Assembly (NCBI RefSeq): GCF_963576615.1
Contig: NC_088711.1
Coordinates: 15,547,869-15,611,868 of the forward strand
Direction of reading: 5' to 3'
DNA length: 64,000 bases
Source: Watersipora subatra
Taxonomy: Eukaryota; Bryozoa; Gymnolaemata; Cheilostomatida; Watersiporidae
The notes under the pieces are model-generated. The model was not told the DNA's origin. It saw only the letters and a program-made list of their open reading frames with translations, and searched no databases. Shown here piece by piece: positions 12,712-25,400 of the stretch. The translations under genes and the position numbers were made by a program. Position 1 is the first letter of the stretch. Every line of letters starts with the position of its first letter.

Positions 12712-13116
12712 TATTATATAAATCTCGGTGTCTGTTCATCAGTCTGTGATTCCACCTGTACAGCTATAGCTCTTAAAATCTTGGAATGAAGAATCCGTAT
12801 TGCAGAAGACTTGATCTTAAAACCTCCAGATATCTAAATGACTACCTAACCAATTGAGCTATGTGAGATGCATGTATTTATCGGGCAATATAAATCGGTA
12901 TCTAGGTTAAAATATGTATGTATAGTGACTATGATACGACACAATGTCACTAAAGCTTGCTCTCATTGCTCATATTAGTAAGTTTAACAATATGGATACT
13001 AGCTCAAATTAGCCATTGGCAATGTGCCATGATAATGGCAAATGGCAGGTAACTACATTACCTGCCACTGTTTATAAGCTGTTTTAATACCCGTGCAACG
13101 CCGGGAATTCGGCTAG
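12712..13116. mobile_element. Helitron-like non-autonomous element, copy B
   Basis: The copy begins tattatataaatctcggtgt directly after copy A and ends cccgtgcaacgccgggaatt then cggctag. The hairpin-prone cccg...cggg followed by CTAG fits a Helitron 3' end. It also carries an antisense tRNA-like cassette: the reverse strand reads tagctcaattggttag (A box) and, further on, ggttttaagatca (B box). Confidence 0.45.
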
Positions 13117-14270
13117 TCTCAAACTAAACATCAATTGTTCACTGCTATCTTGTATTCAGGATAATTTTACAGTTTCCATTTTATTTGATAATATGCCAGC
13201 AATTAGAGGCTTTTTGTTATTTTGTTATTAACAAAATAAAAGATTACTAGCAACCAACCTAAATAACTTATTGTCGGCTTATCGCACATATAGAATAGAA
13301 ACATAATTGGAACAACTTCATGTTCATAATTGTTCTAAGCAAGTAATGATGTAGTACCAATGTAATCAGAATTTTAGCTATCAGTGATCAGAGTAACCTT
13401 ACAGCTTTTTACATACTCTATCAAGATGCAAGCAAATATGTAGGGTGCAATAAATACCGACACACGACATACAACTAAGGTAAATAAACTAAACATCTGA
13501 AATTGTAGCACGATGCGTTGGTAGCAATCGGCTATTTCATAATGAAATACAGTACCACATATTTTAAACACGTACATGTATTATGAAAAAGCTGGTACGA
13601 GAAAGCAAGTCGGAAAGCTGCAAGCTACTGTACGATAAAATGATATTACCTGATTTCCTCTAACATAACACAATATTTTACTGATCCTGCTATTTGAAGT
13701 GTAGTCGCCCGTTTATTTAGTAGTTTAGACTGGACACTCGCTTATTCGGCAAATAATCTCTGTCTACACTGGACACGCAGTTATCTTTTACGTAGTATAG
13801 ATGCACAAAGAGGACTCGCTAACAATAAGTAAGCCTTAGATCTTGAAAATGTCAGGGTATCCTAAGAAGGTGCTGATGATTAATGTTAGAAGCGTACCGT
13901 TGTACAAGAAGCAATGAATGAACGCTTTCAAGTGAGTAGCGAAGTTCTAAATCGTTACAAGCATTTAAAATTAGCGGTTTTTGTAGTATGAATAATTAAT
14001 TTAAATACAGCGAAGTAACTACGTGGTAATTTTATCACAACTGTTTGAGTTTACAGTATACGCCTGAAACTATACAGAAGCATTTGTGTCAAACTAATTT
14101 GTGATTCATCATTAGTTTGGAACTAACACGCCAGTACTGCAATCTCATGTATAAAATATAATTTTAGTACTGAAGCATTATCGACTCTGCAATTTTCCAG
14201 TCTCACGAGCTAGTTCAATTTGGCATAAGAACGTGCTGGTATAATGCTGTTTCTACGATTACCTAGAATG
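13117..14270. other. Intergenic stretch with no recognised feature
   Basis: AT-rich unique-looking sequence between the Helitron-like copies and the LTR element. No splice-framed coding segment or repeat array was seen. Confidence 0.5.
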
Positions 14271-14275
14271 ATAGT

Positions 14276-14513
14276 TATCGTGTTTTGTATATATTAGTTT
14301 AGTTAGAATTATTGTCCAAGTAGCATTTATTTTAGTCCAGGATACAAGAGAAACAACCCGTCTGTTTTTTTAGTAAGCCAAAAACCAAGAATGCCGGATG
14401 TGAGTAATGAACAAGTATATGCAATCTATACAGGAAATACCTCACTGAGCATGTGCATGTCATCACCATGGTAACAAGTAAATATATAAGTTTGTAAACT
14501 AAAAACTGTTACA
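14276..14513 (-). repeat. 3' LTR of the Ty3/gypsy element
   Basis: A 238-bp terminal repeat that, read on the minus strand, begins TGTAACAGTTTTTAG and ends CACGATA. It is nearly identical to 18866-19103. Confidence 0.9.
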
Positions 14514-14624
14514 TCTCCTTTTCCATGGAAATATTAAAGCATACACAAAATCATTGGTAAGTACAATGGTATGAAATATGATGTGAACATGTAACAATGT
14601 CACTGGTTTGGACTTCTAAGTTGG

Positions 14625-17600
14625 TTAGAACATCAGATAGTCAGCGTATCGGGAGGGAAGTTTTCTATTCCGGGGAGGCAGAACACGTCTAGGGGTTTGG
14701 TCCGGGACACTGCTATCAGAGGCTGGCTCAGATAATGGTAACGAACGTGGAGATTCTGGCGGGTTGTTGGGAATGGGTACAGTGTCGTTTGAGGCTGATC
14801 GAGAACTATCTTGGGCTGTTTTTCTTGCCTGGGTACAAAGATTCTCAGCCTGTTCTGGGAAATGGTCAGCCAGGGTATAACTCTGATTCTGCGGCGCAGG
14901 AAGCTGTGATACCCTTATGTCTTTACGGTTACGTCTTACGGTACAACTACCTGTCGATAAATGGTAACTGCGATCCCCTGCTATGTCAATTATCCGTCCT
15001 GGTTTCCACTCACCTGACGCAGCTCTGAAATACACGGACTGTTCTGGTTCGAGGGGAGATTTCTCGCTACCTGCCCGTCTATCGTGATAATACTTATCAG
15101 AACTCTTCATACTACCCAACTTGTTTCTAACATGCTCCAAATCATAACTGTTGACTTTGTATCTCTCAGTAGATACTGGCATTGAATCTCTCAACAGCCT
15201 ACCTTGAAGCAGCTCAGCCGGAGATGGTAGGCCATCACATACTGGTATATTACGTATCGTTACCAGACCACCTAACTAATCGGTACCTTCATCTGCACAC
15301 TTAGCCATCATTGATTTCACTGTACCAATAGTCCTCTCGGATTGACCATTACCTGATGGATGCAGAGGTGAACTTGTTTGATGAGATATTTTCAACTCAG
15401 TACAGAATCTCTTGAACTCATCACTAGAAAACTGAGGACCGTTGTCCGATACAATAACATCTGCCTGACCGAAATCAGCGAATATCTCTCTCAAGCACTT
15501 GATAACGACACCACTACTTGTACTCTTAGGCAAATGTTTCACTACAGGCCACTTTGACAAATAGTCAACTAACAGAAGATAATCACTTCCATTCAGATGA
15601 AACAAATCTACACCGACCATCTCAAATGGCGTGTTGGGAATAGGAAAAGGCATTAATGGCTCCTTCTTTTGACAGCCTTCCGACTTGAGGCACGCCTGAC
15701 AAGACTGACATTTGTCCTCTATGCGACGCCTGAGACCAGGCCAGAACACAGACTGCATAGCTTTCTGTAGAGTCTTCGTGACCCCTTCATGAGCCATATG
15801 CAGCTGGTTCAACACATCATTCCTCAACTGTGTAGGAATGACCAATCTCTCACCATAGAACAACAATCCATCCAGTTCACAGAGATGATTACGCAGATTC
15901 CAGAAAGCCAGACCACGAGCACCACACGACTTTTTGTGTGTGGGCCAACCATTCCTTACATACTCTAGCACTACCTGCAACTCCTCATCCTGAGAAGTAG
16001 CGTTTTGATACTTGTCCATAACTCCATCACTACGAATTACAACAGAACACACAGATCTGAGAGGATCTACACCCAGGTCATCATAGCTGTTCGCGCCCTC
16101 TGGACATGATCGACTTAATGTGTCTGCCAGGACCATATATTGACCAAGCTTGTACAACAGCTCTATAGAATAGCCCAGCAGTTTTATCCGCATGGCAGCT
16201 AACCTTGGAGATAATTGATTGATATCCTTAGACATAAGACCAATCAGAGGGAGATGGTCAGTCTCAACAACCACTCGTTTCTGACCAAGGCAGTAATATT
16301 TGAATCTCTCACAAGCGAAGACCACTGCAAGCAACTCTTTCTCAATCTGACCATACCTTGATTGACATTCTGTCAGGGACTTAGCAGCAAACTCGATGGG
16401 TTTACCATCTTCTAGTACTACAGAGCCGATACTGTGCGATGATGTGTCATTTCTCAGGGTCACCTCGCCTCCTGAGTAATATGCTAGAGGAGGGGCATGT
16501 ATAATCAGGCTCCTGAGCTTTTCAAATGCCTGAATGTGGGCCTCCTCCCAGATGAACTGCACATTCTTCTTACACAGATCTCGGAGAGGCTTAGCATGCT
16601 CACTCAGATTTGGAATGAACTTAGCAAGATAGTTAACAAAGCCAAGATACTTCTGAACACCTTGCTTATCAACCGGAGCAACCATATCCTTGATAGCCTC
16701 GACTTTTGAATGACTAGGTTTTACACCCTCAGCTGTTAACTCATGACCAAGATATGACACAGAGTCCTTACAAATCACAGTCTTATCAGGATTCAAAGTC
16801 AACCCAATCTCTCGACACCTCTGTAGGAATTGTCTCAGAAACTTGTCATGCAGCTCTTTCGATGGAGCGTAGATGACAACATCATCTACATAGACCTTCA
16901 CGAATGGCATATCGGCGAAACTGTCAACCATTCTCTGGTGAAATATCTCTGTGGCGTTACAGATACCCATACCAAGTCTTACAAATCTGAACTTCCCAAA
17001 TGGAGTGACAAAACTCAATAGCTTAGAGGACTGCTCATCAAGCGGAATCTGATAGAACGAAGATTTGACATCTGTAGTGGTGAAATATTTCAAACCAGAC
17101 ATACTTGAAAATATTTCAGTGGTGGTCGGTATTGCACATTGAGCTCTTACCAGTTGTGTATTCAAGTACTGCGGATCTAACACTAGCCGTAACTCACCAT
17201 TAGGTTTATTCACCAGTACCAGTGGTGATAGCCACTCTGTTGGTGATATATCCTTTACTATCACACCCTCACCTAGTAGTTTATCTAGCTCTCGTTTTAG
17301 TTGTTGTTTGAGTCGGTGGGGTACAACACGAGGAGGTGCAGCCCTTGGTTTAGCATCATGTTTGAGTTCTAAAGTAACTAGTTCACCCACCTTTCCTAGA
17401 CCAGTGAAAACATCAGAGAACTCACCACCTAGCACTTCATTCACTTGGTCAACAACTTTAACATTAGACAACAATCCTAGATCTTTGATAGCCGGCATGC
17501 CCAATAATGTTTGATTATCATCATCGGTGACATAAAATTTGACCAGTGCGGATTTACCATCTTGTAGCTGCACATCTAGTTTTACTCTACCAACTACAGT

Positions 17601-17891
17601 GATCTCTTTGTTACCGTACCCAGTTAGCTTAGTATTGGTTCTAGTAACTTTCTTACCTCCTAGTTTAGTGAAGAGGGAAATGGCCATAGTACTAACTTGG
17701 GCACCAGTATCGACCTTTATTCTCACTTCATGATCTAAAATGTTTACTGTCAGTAGCCACTTGTTCTCATGAAAGACACCATTAGTTTTGACATCAGCCA
17801 TATCCAGTGTGTGCACGTTGAACGTCATGTCATCATCTGAGCTAACGTCACCATCACCCGCTTGTAGAAATGACACTCTGAGTTGTAGCAT
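14625..17891 (-). CDS. pol: pol region of the Ty3/gypsy element (protease, RT, RNase H, integrase)
   Basis: The order on the minus strand is: aspartic protease (VDTGAQVSTM), reverse transcriptase (TTDVKSSFYQIPL, then YVDDVVIYA), RNase H (ETDHLPLIGLM region), the integrase zinc finger (H...H...CQSCQAC), the DDE core (VGVDLF, then DNGPQFSSDEF) and a C-terminal tail. This is the Metaviridae gene order. Pol starts in a frame that overlaps the end of gag, as in family members that use programmed frameshifting. It is a fossil with about one apparent break. Confidence 0.9.
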
Positions 17892-18735
17892 TACTCTTCT
17901 TCAGACCAGTACACTTTTTTTTTAAATGCCCTCGTAAGTGACAACCGTTACATGTCTTATTATAAGCAGGGCATCTACCTTTGACATGATCATAGCCACA
18001 GAATGAACAATCTGTGATCATGTGATTAGCTGCTGCATTATTCTGGCTTTGCGGTGTATAGTTTCTAGGCTTATATGGATACGAGCCTACTGGTTGTACT
18101 GAACGAACACCATCTAGTTCAGCCTTTTGGTTCCTTGCGATTACTTCCTTAGTACGCATTTGCTGCTTTATCTGCTCAAACGTTATGTCTGCACGTAACT
18201 GTAGCTCACGACTCAACTCCTTATCCTTCATACCTGCCAAAAGTCGAGTGCGTAACATATCCTGTCGGTGTCTATCATCCCAATTGCTACATTTCACAGC
18301 CAGTTCATGCACGTTCCTTATGAATTCCTCATTACTCTCATCAGGAAGTTGAACTCGGGAACCCAGCAGCACTGCGTAATGCAAGTGATTATCACAAGGA
18401 GTGAAGTAATTATTCAAAGCTTCCACAGTTCTATCAAACAACGTACAATCTGCGTCCTCAGCTGCAATACCGGCATCTGGATTAGCCACACGGGGAGGGC
18501 GCACAGTCAGCTGACCATATATACTCTCCGCCTCCTCGCCCATACAGTACAGCAGCATGTCTACCTGACGCTGAGCATTCCTTTCATTCAGTCCAGAAGC
18601 ACTGCGATATCTCAAAAATCTCCTCTTCCATTCCGGCCAGCTCTGCGGTGCAGAAAAATCCATCTCTTTCGGAGCAGACACCTTGAAGTCACCCATAATG
18701 TTGTTGAATAAGACACCAAACCAGACTAACACCAA
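17854..18735 (-). CDS. gag: gag of the Ty3/gypsy element
   Basis: A single 293-residue frame on the minus strand. The N-terminal part reads MDFSAPQSWPEWKRRFLRYR, typical of retroelement gag in this lineage. The middle has the capsid-like helical pattern (LPDESNEEFIRNVHEL). Near the C terminus are two zinc-knuckle-like cysteine clusters (CSFCGYDHVKGRC and CNGCHLRGHLKKKC). It overlaps the start of pol by 38 bases in another frame. Confidence 0.88.
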   Translation of the reverse strand: MVLVWFGVLFNNIMGDFKVSAPKEMDFSAPQSWPEWKRRFLRYRSASGLNERNAQRQVDMLLYCMGEEAESIYGQLTVRPPRVANPDAGIAAEDADCTLFDRTVEALNNYFTPCDNHLHYAVLLGSRVQLPDESNEEFIRNVHELAVKCSNWDDRHRQDMLRTRLLAGMKDKELSRELQLRADITFEQIKQQMRTKEVIARNQKAELDGVRSVQPVGSYPYKPRNYTPQSQNNAAANHMITDCSFCGYDHVKGRCPAYNKTCNGCHLRGHLKKKCTGLKKSNATTQSVISTSG

Positions 18736-18865
18736 AAGTCAGTCACAATTCAGCACAAACACGCTGAAAAACAACGGGCCTATTCAAACTCCAACAATCT
18801 CACTTCAAGTAGTATTCAGTCCAGCTATACATCCAACAAAGCAATGTTCGTCGCCTACGACGCCA

Positions 18866-19103
18866 TATCGTGTTTTATATATATTAGTTTAGTTAGAATT
18901 ATTGTCCAAGTAGCATTTATTTTAGTCCATGATACAAGAGAAACAACCCGTCTGTTTTTTTAGTAAGCCAAAAACCAAGAATGCCGGATGTGAGTAATGA
19001 ACAAGTATATGCAATCTATACAGGAAATACCTCACTGAGCATGTGTATGTCATCACCATGGTAACAAGTAAATATATAAGTTTGTAAACTAAAAACTGTT
19101 ACA
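18866..19103 (-). repeat. 5' LTR of the Ty3/gypsy element
   Basis: A 238-bp repeat, matching 14276-14513 except at about 3 bases. It is the promoter-side LTR because gag and pol run on the minus strand. Confidence 0.9.
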
Positions 19104-19447
19104 ATAGTGTAACTAGGAACTCTCATACCACAAAACAAGCAATCTCTAGCTCATCAGCCACGCCTTTTTCTGATCATCTAATTGGCTTTAACTAGGGCTC
19201 AATAATACACCATATGAATTAGAAGCCTAGCAGTCGTGGCGACTGCTTCGATTGCTAAAGCATCTGCATTCCCTTTTTCATGTGCAAATGCACATATTTC
19301 TGTTTCATTTGCTTCGGACTAAAATATATTTAAACATAGTTTAAAGACTAAGTTTGGCTCATAAGTTATATGATAGTTTTATAAGTGATTTTGTACAATT
19401 TATGTAAATATGTTGTCCAGAAACAAGTCTTACTTTTATATTTGCAG

Positions 19448-22400
19448 ATTATGAGTTTATGATCCTCGTCCTGTCGTCCAGTAAACTTTATTACAAGATG
19501 ACAGAGAACGAATCACAAACAACAACTGAACTGTTGCTTTGTTTTGATGTCAGCAAGCTGAGTCGGGTGTCACAGTTTCTGTTGTCCAGCACTGTTGTGT
19601 TAGCATGTTTCCTTGTATATGGATATTTTTTGGTATGTCAGCTTCTATTACAGTTTTGAAAAAACATCATTTAAAAATGATAAATTGTTATTTGCCGAGA
19701 TCGTTTGTAAACACAATAGCTAGACTAATCGAAGTTCAACAATCTTTCTTTTCTATCAACTTCTTGAATTATTAGTATTAGTAAAGCATTTAACTTTTCG
19801 TTTATCTCTCACAAAAAATCCAACTAATTGTTATAAACAGTAGTAAAATATGTTTGTTAGTTTGAAGATTGGATGAAAGTTGAGTACAAAATGCATGCGA
19901 GTGAAAGGTATCTATATTGTACGAGAATTTATTTGTTAGGAGTTGTTGTTCCGCCTGGAAGGAATGAAAGATCACAGCTGGTATCTGACCATGATTCAGT
20001 TTCTGCAATATGTAATTTTTGGACTATTCGAGAGGTCTGCAATGGGTTACAGCAATAAACAACGAAGGTAGGTTACAGCCTAGCCAGTGGTATTCTGTGT
20101 ACCTAAAATTTCTATATTCCATCCAGTATTCTCTTTGACAGCAGGTTCTTAGATCAATTTTTATGCTTTCGCTAATCATCTAATCAGAGTTCTGTGGTTT
20201 GAGCGCTTTGCTCAACCTTTTGACTTGGTCCAACCAAGTTTCATATCTGTTCGAAATGTTTCCAGCGGTGTGCATTTCATTTTAGCAATTTATTTATTAT
20301 AAAATGTATAAATCTGCTTTACTAATTCTATAATTGATATTTTGCTGCATCTTAAAATCTCTCATTTCTATACATGTGTTCTTTGATGGAGTCTATATTT
20401 CAGCTGTATGCTTGCCATAGAAGCACATCTGTTACGTAGATAGCATTTCAGTGCAGTCTTTTACGAATTTCGTTGCAATACACAACACGCTGTAGAAATT
20501 CAGAGAGTATACATGTTATAAACATGTCAGGTGTATGGATTATGCTTACTTGGTAACTGCACACAGCTTAAGTATGCGCTGTAGATGTACTCACATATAT
20601 GCTAAGTGTAACCTTATTATATATACACACGTTTTGTAAGAATACGCTTCATACATGTTGTAGAGCCCCTCTGAGTATATATATGCTATTGGCAGCTTTA
20701 ACAGTTGCTACAATTGGCTTTTCCAACATGTCTGTTGGCTACCTCAACTATCCAACTCAAGTCATTTTCAAGTGTTGTAAGCTGATTCCAGTGCTGATTG
20801 GTGGAATTGTCATACAAGGTAGATGCGCTAGTTTATATCATGTTATATAGATGTTGAAGGGGTAGTAATAGGACTTGAGCAGATCTGATAAAGGTAGGCA
20901 AGTGGCATATACATGATACCCTTAGTAGCAATGGTACCCATAGTAGCAATGGTACCCATAGTAACAATAATACCCATAGTAGCAATGATACCCATAGTAG
21001 CAATAGGAACCATAGTAACAATGATACCCATAGTAGCGATGATACCCATAGTAGCAATGGTACCCATAGTAGCAATGATACCCATAGTAGCAATGATACC
21101 CATAGTAGCAATGATACCCATAGTAGCAATGGTACCCATAGTAGCGATGATACCCATAGTAGCGATGATACCCATAGTAGCGATGATACCCATAGTAGCG
21201 ATGATACCCATAGTAGCGATGATACCCATAGTAGCGATGATACCCATAGTAGCAATGGTACCCATAGTAGCAATGATACCCATAGTAGCAATCATACCCA
21301 TAGTAGCGATGGTACCCATAGTAGCGATGATACCCATAGTAGCGATGGTACCCATAGTAGCAATCATACCCATAGTAGCAATGATACCCATAGTAGCAAT
21401 GGTACCCATAGTAGCAATGGTACCCATAGTAGCAATGATACCCATAGTAGCAATGATATGCAGAATGAGCCAAGTAGTCTAAATACATTCACAAATAGAG
21501 CCAGTCAGTTAAGTTCAATAAATGAGTATTATTAGTTATATGTTAGTGTGTGTTTTTAAGAGCCATTATAAGAAGATTTCTGAAAATTCAGGCCACAAAA
21601 ACCTAGCATATCAGCTGATATTGGGTTGAATAAGTTTATATGGTTCATAAACTGAATGTTTGATTTAATTGCTATTTAAAGATAGCCACCTTTGCATTCA
21701 CTGTCGTTTGACTAGCAGTGCATGGGCATGGACTAAAGATAGCCACCTTTGCATTCACTGTCGTTTGACTAGCAGTGCATGGGCATGGACTAAAGATAGC
21801 CACCTTTGCATTCACTGTCGTTTGACTAGCAGTGCATGGGCATGGACTAAAGATAGCCACCTTTGCATTCACTGTCGTTTGACTAGCAGTGCATGGGCAT
21901 GGACTAAAGATAGCCACCTTTGCATTCACTGTCGTTTGACTAGCAGTGCATGGGCATGGACTAAAGATAGCCACCTTTGCATTCACTGTCGTTTGACTAG
22001 CAGTGCGTGGGCATGGACTAAAGATAGCCACCTTTGCATTCACTGTCGTTTGACTAGCAGTGCATGGACATGGACTAAAGATAGCCACCTTTGCATTCAC
22101 TGTCGTTTGACTAGCAGTGCATTGGCATGGACTAAATTACCTTAAGAGCCATATGTAGATGTTTGAAAGTTTGGTCTATACTAGTATTAGTATATGAGTT
22201 CTAATAGTAGTAGTAGTACTATTAATAGTAGGAGTAATAGTACTAGTGGCATTAGCAGGAGTAGTGACTTGTAGGGAGACAGATTTGCTGCCTGGGTTTT
22301 CACTTTTTCTGTTTAACCAAAGGGTAGATTATAGAGGGTTTAGTACCTTAATATGTGCATGTATATACATAAATATATATACAGCTACTCAAACTCTCAG

Positions 22401-25400
22401 GTCTCTGGTATGAGACCTGGGAGTTTGAGCACTCACCTGAAAATCTTGGCCGTTCCCATTAGCACACCTTTCTACAACTGGCTTGTGTTTATTCACATCG
22501 GTATTTGAGCAAGCCACATTTGATGTGCAGGTGTTATTGCACCCAATGCTCATATATATAAACCTGAGGGATGACACAGTGGGACATATCTACCCTTTAT
22601 GCAATCAGCGTTGTATGACCAATAAACATGCACACTTTAGTCCAATTATAATAAGCATTGGGAAATTAAAGATAAATGTGCACAAAATTTTAGTGGATTT
22701 TATCAGAAAGTATCAGTATTTTTCTATAATTTGCGATTGTATTTGATGTTTGAGGTGATCTGACTGCCAGGATGTTTTAAGATTAAAATCAACAAAACTT
22801 GATCTTGATTAGGATGCTTGGGTCAAGCGGAAGTGCAATTTTATGACGCCTTTAGTTGCAAGGAGACCAACAGAATAGAGACGCGTAATGTTGCGACTTG
22901 AATAGCCGATATCAACGATAGCAACTAGTGATGTCATTTCGCACGTATTTATCATCTGAGCATGTTAACCGTGATCAAGTTTTGGGGACTTCAATCTTGA
23001 AACATCCTGGCATTCATATTAAACATCAAAAACAATTATAAATAAAAGAAAAATTTCGATACTTTCTGATAAAATCTACTGAAGTTTTGTGTCTGTTCAT
23101 CTCTAATGCAAACTCAACAATCACCACACACCCCAAGGTTAACCAGCATTTATAAACCTAGAAATCAGCTGATGGTTTATCTCCCCTCGTTATTCGCTAT
23201 TGCTTGCACTTTATTTGTTTGTATATTGACGAGTTTCTAGTCTCTGCAAACAAAACCTCGGTTGAGGCATTGAAATTTCAACCAACTTTTTTATCTTCTC
23301 TGTAGGGAAGAAATATGGAGCTATCGACTTTCTTGCGTGCCTTTCTATGAGTGTTGGTCTCATACTGTTCACGCTCGCTGATAGTGAGGTTCAGCCCAAC
23401 TTTAATATTTACGGTAAGAGCATGGTTCCAATAAGCTGTTGCCAGCCGTGATTAGCTTGTCTGAAATATGCGTCAGCTGTTATAAGAACTGTGTCATATT
23501 GTTAGCCTAAAATGACACTTGTTTATTCAGACTAAACTGATAGAAGTTGAGGCATGGTTTTCACGTAGATTACAGATATGTACATGTAGTATTACAAGTG
23601 CAGTAGCCAAATGCTAAGTATTTATTGTAAGAAGTCACTTGGTCCTGCTCTGCTCTTTCATATTACATATCTATTGTCTTGTGTTATATTTATCAATGTG
23701 GTGAGGTGAAATTCATCTTATATTTTTCGGGCTTTTAATACTTTACAGTAGACGCCCCTATCACATAAATAATCCATTTCATTCTGTTATAGGGATTTTA
23801 CTTCTGTTTAGCAGTAAAATACATGTAAATTGCCTAATCCATTGTAACGCCTTTCCAAACTCACCTCTTTGGCCCTTCAAAAATGAAGAAAAATTTAATT
23901 TAATGAACTTTACTATTATTGGTTTGTATTGACAATTTTTTTTATTTCTATCACTTACGCTTGGTTTAGTCTACATGATTACAGCATTTTACATTAAGTC
24001 AAGGGGAGCGCATACCCTCAATGTCAATTTATATTCATTTTTTCACTATTTTCTCACAGAGGATCATGCTGAAAAAAAATTTTTATGATTGTCTAAAATA
24101 AAGTAAAAGTTTATATATATATAGTGTATTTCTTATGTGTCGTTTTCTCCGTGCTACAAGAGAGAAAACAATACTTTTAAATAAGGTGAATTTATTTGTT
24201 AAAGTATATATAACCGAAAATGCCGCGCTTTGTTGGCTTGTGCTACAAAAAATTTTGGACCAATAAAAAGATGTTGTTTTATGTTTGCTTTGTTAACAAC
24301 AATAATAGGCGATATTCAGTTGTGCAATTAGCCATAGTGATGATTGCTATGGAGTTAGGGCTGTAATAACATTAACAAAAGATATTTGAAAAAGCTAATT
24401 AATCATTGACAAGAGAATGTAACTCCTAAAAGAGTCATTATGAATTTTTAGAGGCTGAAAATGTTGGAAATATGAGACTGGTGTAAATCAGTTATTATAA
24501 TTTGTGTGAATTAGGTATGTCTAGGCAGAGAATTTGGGAACAGCAGCAAGTTTTTGTGACTAGTGACTCGTGGCTTACTATAGATGGGTTAAAAGTCACC
24601 GTGACCACAGTCTAAATTACTCTACTAGCAATCCTACACATCAGATCCTCTCAGAGTAGCCTGTCAATGGCTTTTATCAGTGAATCAATCAGTTACTGAC
24701 AAAATCCATTTGCTCTTTAATGTTACTCCAGAAAATTCTAAGATTTAACAGACTACAGACTGCATAATTTCACTGATTTGCTTCAGTATCTCTCATAGCA
24801 TATACGTATAACTGACTCATTGTATTTCTCAGGTGTGATAATCATATCTTGCGCTCTGTGTGCTGATGCAGTTATAGGAAATTTGCAAGAGAAAACACTG
24901 AAAGCTTGGACAGCATCCAATGCTGAAATGGTGAGCCTATGTATGTAATCATATCACATAAAATTCATGAACATTCTGTACATGCGATCAGTTACCTCCG
25001 ATTTCAGGTTACGGTTAGATAAGATTAGGAGTTAGAAATGTTTACTAACTGTCTTGTTTCTGTTTTTAGATATTATACTCATATGGGATTGGCTTCATAT
25101 ACATTCTAATAGGGCTCCTCCTCTTTCAACGGTTTGTTCCTGCCTTCATCTTTTTTTATCAGGTATTACATCATTTAGAACCTTCTGGAGCCTGTTAGAT
25201 AGTCATTACAGTTGCAATGGTTTCACTATGTTTATGGATATTCACTTGACATAGTTGGGTGCAGATCTACAAGTCATTTATAAGCGTAAGCGGACATTGC
25301 TTGGGATTTTTTAATTTTCAATGCAAGTTGCTGCTCTGACTTCACGACAACAATCCATGAACACGCTCATTGATGGTGATTATCCTCAGCACATGTGACA

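Larger units (their letters stand above)
14271..19108 (-). mobile_element. Ty3/gypsy LTR retrotransposon (Metaviridae), young copy
   Basis: Element on the minus strand with LTRs at 14276-14513 and 18866-19103 (238 bp each). The LTRs differ at about 3 positions, so the insertion is recent. The direct repeat atagt flanks it at 14271-14275 and 19104-19108. A purine run (GGAAAAGGAGA on the minus strand) abuts the 3' LTR as a polypurine tract, and TGGCGTCGTAGGCGACG just inside the 5' LTR may be the primer-binding site. Between them lie gag and pol. No envelope gene was seen. The integrase tail (RNRKDIRVS-type) suggests the Mag/C-type lineage near K02A2.6-like elements. Pol has about one apparent break; otherwise the element looks complete. 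Confidence 0.92.

Noticed and set aside
20833-21488. Four overlapping open frames of 150-200 codons in the 18-bp array
   Set aside because: Unit length is a multiple of three and the array is intronic between exons 3 and 4 of SLC35B3 copy 1.
21669-22145. Open frames on both strands in the 57-bp array
   Set aside because: By-product of a stop-free 57-bp unit inside an intron; copy 2 lacks the expansion.
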